A stretch of 64,000 nucleotides of DNA from Escallonia rubra (taxonomy: Eukaryota; Streptophyta; Magnoliopsida; Escalloniales; Escalloniaceae): assembly GCA_033065855.1 (NCBI GenBank), contig JAVXUO010002860.1, forward strand, positions 186,001 to 250,000. Reading direction: 5' to 3'. Position 1 is the first letter of the stretch. Each line of letters begins with the position of its first letter. Both the position numbers and the translations under genes were made by a program. This document shows positions 1-11,628 of this stretch, one piece after another. The notes beneath the pieces were generated by a model, which worked only from the letters and a program-made list of their open reading frames with translations, was not told the origin of the DNA and searched no databases.

Positions 1-1466
1 CTTGTTGCAGTTATGGATTTTTTTTTAGATGCTCTGCATTGAAGAGGAATTGTCACAACTGATAAGGATTTTGCAATTAGTGACAAGGTTAAAGTTTGTA
101 GTTTGTGTTTGCAGTTAATACTTAAAAACCCTACATCCAAGACTTGGTACAAACATGGTGGGGGTGTTTTGGAAGCTGTTTGGTTGCTTTTAATGGGCAA
201 CCTATGCAGAACATCATGTCGTATGCTACTGCAAGTGCTGAACAGAGTGCCAATCTGTGGCACAGTGTCATCTTTATTTTCTTCTATTGACCTAAAGATT
301 GATGCTCTTTCTACCTGCACTTCGGTAGTAAATCAACGTCGTCCTTTGATTTAGCTAAAATCTATTCAAGGTATGAAGAGTTGGCTCTGACTGTGACTCT
401 GAATCGAATGGATTGTTTCTGTATTTGGTTTAGTCATTTGTTGTTGCTTCTCCAGCAACTTCAAATGTGTCTAGTGATTGATTCACAAACTTGAAGCATC
501 CTCTTGTGGAACTTATTATTGGTTCATGCTTTGATTCGTGTCGTTATCGTTTTCCTACAATTCAGATCTGCGATTCTCTGGGTAACAAAGCGATCTAAAG
601 CATCCGAGTGAACTTTTCGGTTGGTTGAGGCCCTCAGCTTGTGGGGGTATGGAAGAAGATGATCAAAGGATCATCAGAAGTTGATACTGGCACTCGCATG
701 TAGCTTGTTTAGCAGTCTATTTATTATGCTCTAGGGATCCGATGGAGGACATCTAAGCTTTAGATCATATTAGCTGAAAGTGCACATGGGCCATGGCTTT
801 AGCCAATTATACTCTTCTCCTTTGGGTGGTATCCAATAATTTTGTTCCTACAACTATTTTCTTGCTTCCCCTTTGCCTCTTGTTTGGTTCTGGATTCTCA
901 AGAATCTCTTCTAGTATAATAATGCATTATCTTGCTACTCTGTCTTGACAGATATACAGAAATATTCAAAAGCATAAAGATTGCACTGTTCAAATCCAAG
1001 AATCCACTACCAGATTAATAAAGAAATGATACCTGAAGCACTGATATGTTCTTGTCTCATGCAGCAATAGCATAGGATATGCAGAAACATTCCATGACAG
1101 TTCTCAACCAAGTACATGTGATTACAAAAAACATAGTACTGATGTGTGCGTGCGTGTGTGTGTGTGTGTGTATATATATATATCTATCTCTTTGGAACCT
1201 TTAATCATTTCTAAGTAATCCCCTACGACATGGCTGTTTTTATTACTCTGTGCGCATGTGTGTGTGTGAGAGAGAGAGAGAGAGCATGCACCAAGTAAGA
1301 TTATACCTTTCAATATGGATATACTTTCAGAAGTGATTTTGGGGTCCATAGACAAGTATATACAAACTTTTATGAACAACATATTAATTCCTAATAACCA
1401 TTTGCGTACGAAATATATGTATATATATATGTAGCATAAAACATCCTCCACCAGTGTCTCAGAGCA
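1..1466. other. Left-edge intergenic stretch, no gene recognised
   Basis: I find no recognisable coding exon here. A short plus-strand open frame near 103-354 has no family features. A T-rich run ending in an AG at about position 29 could be a splice acceptor of a gene beginning left of the window, but nothing downstream supports it. The right part (1141-1290) is microsatellite-rich. The last part (about 1300-1466) probably contains the 3' untranslated region of the minus-strand MYB-CC gene that follows. Confidence 0.4.
1146..1185. repeat. (TG)n/(TA)n compound microsatellite
   Basis: An alternating TG tract passes directly into a TA tract. A GT/GA microsatellite follows at about 1255-1284. 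Open frames read across this region encode only dipeptide repeats and are not genes. Confidence 0.9.
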
Positions 1467-2935
1467 CTAAAGATGTCCATCCAATTGCTCTAATCCTTTG
1501 CAGTTCAAGTCTAATGCCCTTGGACCTGAATCATAGTCATTCAGATATTGGCTGTTCAAGTCAAGGGTCCCCAAATATCCAGACTTTCTCAGTTGGTCAT
1601 CACTTGTCTTTCTACTCCCAAATGATCTCTTACCGGATGGTTGCTCAATCCAATTACCATCAGAAATGGTGCTACCACTTCTCCTCCTTCCATGACCTTG
1701 ATTGCTTGATGCACTCTTTTCTCCTGGTTGCATTTCCATTAATGGGAGCACAACAGAACTCCTATTCCAGTCTTTGCTGTCATCAGTTTTGTGTTTTGGT
1801 AGGTTATCTTCCTTTCTTCCCGAGCTCTCAGAAGATGTCAAGGAACTTTCCAGTGAATATCCCGTGCCTCCCAGTGGTTTCTTCACTGTATCATTCAATC
1901 TAGATCCTCCAGTCTCTGTTAATACTGACAAAGAAGAACTTGGGCACCCAGTTTCAACCATTGAGACTAATTGAGAAAGTTCAGCTTTTGCAAATTCCAC
2001 TTCTGCAGAAGATGATGAATTGTACCCTGCAAGTGTGTCCTGTGCTTTCTTCAGTACCGACTGTAAATACTTCCCTTGAGCCTCGATTCGCAGCTGCAAG
2101 TGCCTTTGTACCTGAAATTGTAAAAGATCATACACTTGGGAAAAGATAATTCTTGATTGGATTCTATTGATGTGTAAAAGCCAAGGGTTTTACTTCAATC
2201 TGTTCATGAAGTTTCCTTTGCACTTCCATTTGCATTTGTAGAGCCTGAGAAATCTGCAAGCTTCTGATAAAGAATACTCTTGATCAGTTAATGCCTTTCG
2301 ATAAACTTTCAATTCTAAGTTATTATAACTATTGCTTACTCATTAATCTGATTTTGGGTTCCATCACTGCTGTGGTCCATAGTGAAGGGACTCCTCTGAT
2401 TCTCTGTGTAGCCGGCATAGGAAATGTGATCAAGTCCCACCTAAATATTAATGCTGCTTGTAACCTTCTAATCTACTGGAAAATGTTACTAACCTTCTTG
2501 ATTATCATGATTGTAGGTTTGTGACTGTTGACTTTTCCCAAGCCTGTATTTCTGCACCAAATAACATCAATACACTCATGTTTCAAAATAATTGGTAAAG
2601 CAACACTAATTGAATGAGCTCAGTGTATGCAAAATTATGCCTGCAAATGGCTCTTTAAGTGGTACAATGTTAGTCCATGAATGCCCATCACCCTCATCAG
2701 GGACTTGGGTGTTGCCTCTGCATAAAAGTACCACTGATATTAGATACATAGTTACAGCGGGGTATGGGGGTGAGGGGAGGATTGTAGAGATTGTATACTA
2801 ACTGTCTGGTCCTCCGAGTTGAGTGACCGCATCAACGAACCGTTGGTGAAGTTCTGGAGTCCATTTTAATCTAGGCTTTGCATCACTGGATAAAACCAAG
2901 CTCATGTCTTGATGTTGCATATTCTTGAGAGCCAT
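1467..2935 (-). CDS. MYB-CC (PHR1-like / PHL8-like) transcription factor, 6 exons
   Basis: Coding exons on the minus strand are 2935-2803, 2717-2641, 2551-2494, 2403-2340, 2263-2194 and 2111-1467, joining in frame to 348 residues. Residues about 20-75 form the single GARP/MYB repeat, with the hallmarks PRLKWTPELH, KATPKSLM and GLTLYHLKSHLQKYRL. Residues about 112-155 form the MYB-CC coiled coil, including LHEQ (129-132) and the HLQLRIEAQGKYLQ stretch. Known family members bind P1BS-type promoter sites as dimers; PHR1 relatives act in phosphate-starvation signalling, MYR/PHL members also in flowering and stress. The tail has two DLN motifs that could recruit Topless-type corepressors (inference). 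The start was chosen because the Met opens the exon just before the MYB repeat, as in relatives. Intron 2 (2640-2552) needs a GC donor; the other introns are GT-AG and 76-90 bp. The usual Pro of MGIPGLTLYHL is His here. Assignment to the PHL8 branch rather than MYR1/2 is tentative. Confidence 0.93.
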
Positions 2936-4500
2936 TTTGATGGGTGAGAAGGTACAGGCTGAAGACTGGAACACAAATATGGTGTTTGGTTATTCCATCT
3001 CTAGCACTGCTTCAAGATGTGGCAGCTGTAGTTCTCTTTATAATTGGGAGTTGTTGGCCTGTCCTATGTTCTCACTCCATATCTGGAAACATAGGTGGGG
3101 TTGTGTTGGGGGGAATATATGCCCTGAGCTGTGGCTCTTCCTTTCTACCATTTCCCATTTCATATCAAACTTTCTTTATTTCTACTTCCAAGTTTTTTTT
3201 CTTTTTTCTTTGACTTGAAAGGGGTGGGGAGAATCTCTGATGCAGCAAAAACAGAGAAAGCAACACACTTCAATTTGAGTCTCAAAAGGAGAGAAAAGAG
3301 GAAAAGTGTATGGTTTGTTTTTTTCTTGGTGTTTTCCCACCCCTCTCTCTCCCTGTTCTTGATTCCTGCTGAATTAGGCAGCCCCACCATGATGTATCTA
3401 GGTGCAACTTTCCAAAATTTGAGAGAAGCTTTGATGGGAAAAAATTATGAGTGGGAATGCTTTAAGGGATAATTCTTTTGGAGATTGAAAGGGAAAACCA
3501 AATGAGCCCTTCTTAGTCCTTTCTTTAAATTTCCCCTTTTTCTTTTCCTTCTTTTCTCAATTTTCTTTTTTGAGGTGGGTGTGGGTGGAATTGGCAGATT
3601 CCTTTTGTTCTTTGTAGGGATAGAGGAATCTAAGAATCCAGGAGTAGAATTTGACAAACTTGCTCAATTTACGTTATCAAGAAGTACTTTTTGAATTCAA
3701 AGGTGAATGACATAGGCCATTTCATAAAAAATAGTAAACAACTCTTTGCATTCTGGAACCAAATACTTGACTTGCTAGAATTCCATCTATTATGTTATTG
3801 TCATGACCTGTAAGCAGAGAGAGGCTGCCTTGGGTCTCAAAATGATTCCGAAGCAACTTGACAGTATAGATGCTTAAGCTCTTTGATTTTTGATCAGGTT
3901 TTTGACTAAACATGTCACTGAACTACAGAAGTTCTCTATGTCGCGTAATAGGAACGACAAGGCTGCTTATTACTACGCTAGCCAACATCCCAAACTTTTT
4001 CTTGCGCGATGCATTGTTCTATGGTGAGCAGGTGATACATGCAGCACAGTGAATAGACTCTTGAAAGCTCGAAATGACACATTCCGGTGGCTTGTGGCAA
4101 CAAGGGCCTACAATGGGATTTAGTTGTTGGGGAAACAAAGGGCGAACTAAACTACTTAGACCAACTAAATGGAATGCTGAGGAGGGGGAAAATTTTTAGA
4201 TGCTAAAACAAATTTGTGCTTTGGAATCCTAATAAAACATGTAATTGCTATGACTGAGGTGCAATACCTGGTGTCTGAGATTGATGGCATGGCTAATGAT
4301 GGAAACTATGTTACAAGGACCATCATGAAGGGGGTCCTGTCCAAAACCAACATTGTACCGAGCTCATGGCCACAACAATCCACTCATCAGAAATGTAAAG
4401 TTTTTACTTTTCAGGACATGTTTAGTGTTGCTTAAAGGTCCAGCCAAAGGTCACAAACAAACCAATAGCATCTGTCTACCACCATTTACATTTTTTTTAT
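2936..4500. other. MYB-CC upstream region and intergenic DNA
   Basis: This is the 5' side of the minus-strand MYB-CC gene. Its 5' untranslated region and promoter should lie in roughly 2936-3700, which contains pyrimidine-rich tracts at 3190-3215 and 3330-3360. The rest, including short open frames near 3722-3913 and 4214-4435, shows no protein-family features. Confidence 0.4.
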
Positions 4501-4502
4501 AG

Positions 4503-4503
<1 letters not shown>

Positions 4504-4538
<35 letters not shown>

Positions 4539-4565
4539 TACACACACACACACACACACACACAC
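4504..4565. repeat. (CT)n/(CA)n compound microsatellite
   Basis: About 15 CT units are followed by a short spacer and about 12 CA units. The structure is unmistakable and is likely polymorphic in length. Confidence 0.95.
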
Positions 4566-4641
4566 CCTACCCTAACAGAACCACACACACAAGTATAAAT
4601 AATCAGCACAAGGAAATTCCATAGAGATCCATGACCTGCGT

Positions 4642-5035
4642 ACTTTCTGCTGCTATGAGAGAACTAACTACCAATATAGACATGAGAGCAATCACCCTGA
4701 GATAGTACAATGAGAAATTAAAAAGAAGAAGAAAAAGAAAGTAATCAAAAGGACCTACAATTGCCTGCATTAAAGTCTTCTAAACACAGAAGCAATTAAA
4801 AGGAAGCCAATGCACACGTAAATTACAAAAAGGTGCAGATAATCTATGGCTTACACTTTCTGCTGATATCAAAGCAAATGAATTAGCAAGAAAAAAGAAA
4901 AAGAGAAAGATATGAAAGCAATCATACTGAAATTTTATATAAAGGAAGATAAAAAGAAAAAGAAGAAGAGGAAAAAGAAAGCAATTAGCAGGACCTATCC
5001 TTTGCTTACATAAAAGTCATCTAGAAATCATATTC
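4642..5035. repeat. Diverged ~200-bp tandem duplication
   Basis: Two consecutive units begin with ACTTTCTGCTG (about 4642 and 4854). Each continues with a TATGAAAGCAATCA-like stretch, a long AAG/AAAAG purine tract, an AAAGNAATNANNAGGACCTA block, and a TAAAGTC(A/T)TCTA block. The units differ by many substitutions and indels, so the duplication is old. Confidence 0.7.
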
Positions 5036-6702
5036 CAAAGTGTGTTACTTTTTTAGTCTGTACCCACATCCCAGCTGAGCAAAGGTTGAAATTTTCACCA
5101 TAGATTACTAGGGGAAGAAGAAAATGAAAGAAAAACAAAGGGAAAACCACAATGGCCAACAACAAATCGTAAAAGTTGATTAGATCAGATCAATCTTCGG
5201 ATTTCTTGGGTTGCGGTCGAGAGCCTGATCACTGGAATCAAATTTCAATGATTGCTGATCTCCAAAGCTTTGCCATCTCAGTGCCATACATTCAGTTGGT
5301 CTGCTGCATGATACACGTAATTAAATGGTCCAAAAGTGAGAAAATTTAGACACGAAATATCCTTAACGAAGCTATTAGCCAGTATAGCTAAAGTACTGCT
5401 CCCATTCCAAAATTCCGGTCGAGCAACAATGTCAATAGTCATGTGTTCAAAATTTTGACCAAAGAAGTAGCTAGGAAGTCAAAGGACTCACATTATAAGC
5501 AGAAATTTTAGACGAGATGTCTTAAACGGTGTCTATGGAAGTTCAGAAAGATCCATACTTTCATGGATGAAGAAACAGAGAATCATTTTTCTTATCATCT
5601 GCCATTTGATAAAGTTCTGACTTCAAACAACTGAGTGGTGATCCAACAAGCACTGGGTCCAGTTACATAGGAAGCAGTTACCCATGTTTATGCTTCTTTC
5701 TTACTGTTAGTCCCTACCAGCAAGCTTATACCTGAAATCCAAAGAAAGGAATATTATATTGGCAAGTTTGATGATATATGTGGCCCAAATGTTGAAAAAC
5801 AAGAAAAGAGTAGAGTTATTGAAGTACCTTTCTCTTTAACCAGCTGCTGTACTTGAACTTCCTTTCTCCCTTTAATATATTCCACAACAGGTAAAGGAGA
5901 TTCTAGGGATGATGCTGGACGACCCCCTTGGCATTTTTAGGTCAGTCACAGAAGGTCTGATGAATCAAAAGTCATTTAGCCCAAAGTTGCCTCATCAATT
6001 ATTATTCTGCTGGGGACCCATTAGAGGAGATCTAACAAATCCAAAAGCATTTAAAGAAGATGAGAAGAATATGGCCTCAGGAATCAGGAAAAGTGAAACA
6101 AAAAGGAACTAGTCACAATCCCACCAAAGAATGATCCAGATTAATCCCTACAATTTTACTCATGGAATAATTGGCTATTGAAAATGACATGAGCATTATG
6201 TCACTGATATCTAATCTTTGAACTAGCCCATAGTTATGGCCTTTAGAGATAAGCACCATGTTCAGATGGTCAAAAAATTTCTAACAGTAGCATAGTCACA
6301 CTAAAAGCAAGCAGATGTGATGCGTCACTGAGGTGTTTCAGTCCGGCTTCCACAAACATTTTGTGAATTCTTAGTCCAAATATTGCAGGAATGCAGGATA
6401 ATATGGGGTAACTTCACTCTACGAATATAAAAATTAGAAATTCTGCACTGCCCTCTGGGCCTCTTATCAGTTCACAATCCGATTAGTGCGATCACATGAT
6501 TGGAATTAAATGGTCTCATTGCTTGAGATCTTAATTGAGATGAACCAAAATGGCTTAGGCCATCGGTTTTCCAAACAAAACCTTATTAAATCATCTCCTC
6601 TAGGAACAAAGCCTAACAGTGATTTAGTGCATCAACCTCTAACATTCAAAGAGTATATATCCTAACCTGCAATTGGATCGGTATCCTGCCAGTCAAGAGC
6701 CA

Positions 6703-6762
6703 CAACCAGATCAACATTCAATGAGAAGCCAGCAACCAGATCAACATTCAATGAGAAGCCAG
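6703..6762. repeat. 30-bp exact tandem duplication
   Basis: A 30-bp unit containing CAACCAGATCAACATTCAAT occurs twice head to tail with no difference, which suggests a recent slippage or duplication event in non-coding DNA. Confidence 0.9.
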
Positions 6763-9700
6763 ATCACTGCAATACAAGTTCAGCGTGTTGATGTTCTAAA
6801 TTCTTAATAATATTACGATCCCTGCCTAGGAACAGCAATTCAAATCTCCAAAGCTTCAACGGCTATAAAAGGCAAGATTGACATTCATTTCCAGACAGGA
6901 GTGTAAAGGATAAATTCAATGTTTCTGCATATCGTTTTGTCCATTTTCAAAGGTTTTCGTTAAGACCAGATAGACAAGATATCGCACTTTGCAAGCCGAG
7001 ATATCGCACTTCCAGATAGTGATGCCCAGTAACTAGAATGCGACCGATGCACATCTTTGTCCAAGACCCCATATCGTGCATGATAGAAACAAAAAATAAT
7101 CAATGCAAAAATATTCCTTCAAATTAGTAGGACCAGTACATGAATAATTTTGTATAACTTGACCATACCACACCACCAATTATTTTTACTACCTCTTGGT
7201 GACAGTACCTAAGGTAGCTAGGCATCTGCATGACAAGCTTACAAACACCTGAAGTGCCACTGTGTAGGCATCTGCATCTACAGCAACGTCGCGAATTTTA
7301 CCATCAATATAGATCAACGGTAGTACAAGGTAACTTTGGTGATCTCTCAACCTCATCGTGTTAAGTTGCATTACAATTACTTCTGGCTTGAAACAACAGC
7401 TGCACATCCTGAACTAGTTACTGAGCATCAGATAACGCACGTTGCTCCTCGACAATTGCTCCAAACAGGTATAAAAAGATAATTACTTTGTGCATTTAGT
7501 CATCTATTATCAAACTTTCATTTCTCATAAAGATTTATGGCAACTAGCAGAAGGAATTTACCAATACCCCGCATGAGGCTTTGAACCTGGTTCTTCTTCG
7601 CTGCATCCAGATTAATATGACCCAGGCGACCACACTGGAAGCAAATATCCGGGCTTCACCTGGCATTCATGTAACTAGAGACCCCCTCAATGGTTTATGA
7701 CCATTTTTGTGCCGAGATGATAGGGGCTCGCCTGATCAAGTTGTTAACGCTTCTTACTGCTCAGGACATACAAAATGTTAGCCCTATTAGGAAGTTAATT
7801 GGCGAATCTTCCCTCGGAATAGATGAGTCATAGAGGACATGCCAAGCAGACTTTGTTGCTTATTTAGCACACACTCTCAAATGCAATGTAACACTATGAC
7901 TCAGACATTACTGGAAACTGGAAAGGTCGAGTCTTTTATGGCAATCAAACCCTTGAAATGGCTTTAAATGCTTAAAGAATTGGTGCAAGAAGTACCTAAT
8001 AAGAGCATTGGCGAAAAACCCCACATCATGAAGTTGGGTCAAATTTGAAATCAATCAGTTAAAATCAAGAAAGCACGCGCACATAAGAACTCACCAGTTT
8101 TTAGCATTCCTGACGTGCCGTAAGGTTCCACCCGGGAATTCACCCGGAAGGTATGTAGTTGCATTGATTAAAAACCCGTGAAAGCTTTTCTTTGATGCTT
8201 ATAAATTTCACACACAAATGGTGGCTGAAGTGTTAGAAGTGTCGCTGATGCAATTTTTAGGGACAGAATCGCCGGATTTTAGCAGAATAGTGTTCATTCG
8301 CCTATTTCCCACATTTGGTTTTGAAGTAATCCGTCGTATCTGTTTGCTACTACAAGAGAAATCTAGCACCAAAGTAACCAAATTCTCATGCGCAATAATG
8401 TCCTGACAGCGTTGTAACATCAAAAGGTATCTCACTTGCAAAAGTGAAGCGTGTTTGGCCCAAGATCTCATGACTGATGCTATACAAAGTCACAAACTAA
8501 TGGAGCAGAGGTGCAGTGCTCCGAATGAGATGTGCACAAACTGGGAGACTACTAAAACAGACCAGAGACTGTTCTGCTCATGTAACTTATGAAATGTGCC
8601 AATATCTGCGCGTGAAAGATCATCTTATGTGCGTGTGTATACACCAAGAACAAATGAAGGTGCATATATACAGATGTGTAAACTAAACTGATCCTGACTT
8701 GTGCAGTGTGGCTGAATTTGGAGAGGCACTATGTTTTGGACTTGATAGCATCTGGTGCATTGAACTCTTTCTGCAAGTTCAAGCCCATGAGCACCAGTTC
8801 TCTTTCTTCTCAACTTCTTGCCTTGTGGCCATCCTCTTAATCTACTAGCCCATAGGTGCTTAACCACACAATCATACTCGTCTTCAGTGGAACTAAAAAG
8901 TTTGCAGCTCCGAAGTGTTTGCTCTTAAAACCTCAACAAAATGCCGAATTCATGGATATTAATGACTCATATTGGATGAAGTGAAAAGAATACTGCATGT
9001 GGCTTGTACGAATTGAGTATCTATGGTAGTTGATCCTTTTGATCAATCAAGGACTTGGTAATTGTTGTTTTTTGTCATTGGAGAAACTAGCATATGAAAT
9101 TGGAAAGTTCAAGAGAAAGGACTTGAGTGTATTTCTTCGATAGTTTGTTTCAATTATTCAGCATAATACAAGAACACTTCGTCGACCTAAAAATTCGACA
9201 ACAATAGACTTGCATGAGGAACACAATGAAAGATTTCAACGAACCAAACATGAATTGTGTATCGTTCCATCGCATTTATCTTTTACCAACCGGCGATGTC
9301 ATTGATCAAAGATCTTTTAGTTACAAGGTTAAACTGGTACAATACTTGTGTAGAACAGTAGCTAGCTAGACACTGGTGTGCTAACATAGAAACTGGCAGT
9401 CAAGTCCGTCCAGGACACTGATTCTTGGAGCAGTGATACTATTACAGTTTTCTGCAATCAGTGAAAAAGAAAAAGATGAGGAGCGGTGGTGTTTAACAAT
9501 ATCACTGCAAATTAAGTGGCTGACACCTCAGATCCACTTCTTCCACTTTTAAGTCTCCTGTGCTTGTCATCTTGATAGATAATTTAGGTGGTTCACCTAA
9601 CATGTCCCTTATTGTGCACTTCAGTTTGTAATATTCGAAATGGAGTTTTTAAAACTCTTGGATGTCCCAAGTCATCTAGAAAACAAAGTTGACTTACATA

Positions 9701-11572
9701 ATCGTCGACTTTTGGTATTAGAAAACGTGATCACAGTTTACACATTGCCATCATATACGCTGCTAGACACATGGAAAGTACGAGCTTCGTGTTAAGCAGC
9801 TAAGCGCACTACGAGTTCAAGATTGTCTGTCGCGTACTAAGCTTGCACCACTGTGAATTGCCAACATATTATTTGAACAACTATTAACCATTCCAGAATT
9901 TGTAATCTTGCGGACTACTATTTAGACTTGCCAAGAGTGAGCAAAAAGGTAGATTAGCCTGCCGATCACACGCATGCAGTTCCCCTCTCTTCCTCCCCCG
10001 ACAAAGTTTTAAGTTCTTCATGACTCATGACTACCCCTGTGTAGAAAGAAGTTTTGAGAAACTGTGGAGAGGAGAAAATAGTCCCTTTGAAGATAAATTA
10101 AAGCCCCTCAATTTTGTCATGTATACAATACTAGGCAAGAGTTCTTATTACCATTGCTCGTATTTACATCTTATTAGATCTTAGATAACATGTTAAGTTA
10201 ATATGCTAGAGCACATCGAGGCGCGCCCTAGTCTAGCTGCAAACCTCCCACGACCAACAATCTTAGAAGGGATTGGAGATAGTAGCCATTTTTACGATCC
10301 TACAGACGATATCGATCATGGTTATGAAACCAAGTACTAAGCAAGAACTTAGCCTATCCAGTTTGGTGTCTTTGGAGTATGACGGTTATTTGCTCCGGGC
10401 CCTGGGTAGTCATTTTGCTCCAAATCCATCCTGCCATTTATAACCTCTACTTCCACAGTTTCCTCTGTGATCACCTGGTCCATTAGAGAACCATGTTATT
10501 GAAAAGTAAGATACTACTGCATTCGTTTTTTCTGTAATGTACCTGGTGGGAGTTCCCAGATGCTAACATATCTCGACTTCCGTGAAATATAAGTCTTGTC
10601 CCTGTGATTACAAAAGAGAAGTATTTCTTAAGCATAACTAAGAACATAACCATTCAAGGTCAGCCACTTTGAAGTAGATACGAAGGTTTATGATTTACCT
10701 GATGCTGGGAAGAATATAAGGTGAGAGTAAACAAGTGAAGTCACTAGTAGATGCAGGCCACTGCCTGCCATTATTAATGCAACGGTGAAGTACTTACGAT
10801 AGGCTTAATGTATGTTACTACAAAACCAAGTTCTCCATTTATAGGTATGAATTTTACAGTCCTTTTTGGTATGTGAATGCTGATGACACACACACATTGT
10901 TTCACTGAAGCCAAAAATGAGAAGGAATCCTTACATGGAGGATTACCTAACCTAGACCCCTACTTCTCCCTGAAGAATGATTCTTGTCTGCCTTTATTGG
11001 TCCCATTGTTGGTTTTCTTTATGGGATTAAGGAGGCTTAATGCATGATTCAGGTAGTGCTATGGTTCAAGGGAGTTAAAAATTGAGGTTTCGATGTTAAT
11101 TTAGTGAAGCACTTCAGGAGAAACATACACGTATCATCCAATGCGCGTTATCCATACCATATAGTACTTCTCGTTTGGTTGTTCTGCAGATATAGTTATT
11201 CTTGCTTTCCCATGACCCTATCAATCCGCACTCTCTTGTCTCTTCCTAGAGCAAAGAGGAAGAATAAAAGACGAATATCAAGTTCTGTTCTTGCACCCTA
11301 AATCTGAAGTCCAAGTTGGAAGTAGGAGATGCTGTAAGAAACTAAGGGACTCTAAAAGGTGGTACCATGATAGAAAGAGTGAACCAAATTCATAGAATGT
11401 CCTTGTTGCACCCAAGATGGTGCTTTTCTGACATTTTTGTGAAGAAATGCAAAGACCAGATTCTCCTCCTCCCCTGCAAACCCCCCTCCCCCCACCCAAC
11501 TCACACTCACAGAAGCACCCTTTTCGTTGGGGATAGAATGATTTCTGATAAAGTGATTGTTGTGCCTTCAAT

Positions 11573-11628
11573 AAGCTAAAGCATTTTTCCAGACCGACAT
11601 AAGCTAAAGCATTTTTCCAGACCGACAT
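11573..11628. repeat. 28-bp exact tandem duplication
   Basis: The unit beginning AAGCTAAAGCATTTTTCCAG and ending ACCGACAT is present twice in perfect tandem. It is not in a recognised gene. Confidence 0.9.

Noticed and set aside
2112-2135. Upstream Met in frame with the last MYB-CC exon
   Set aside because: These bases read intron sequence just before the acceptor at 2112. The exon begins at 2111 and the real start is at 2935.
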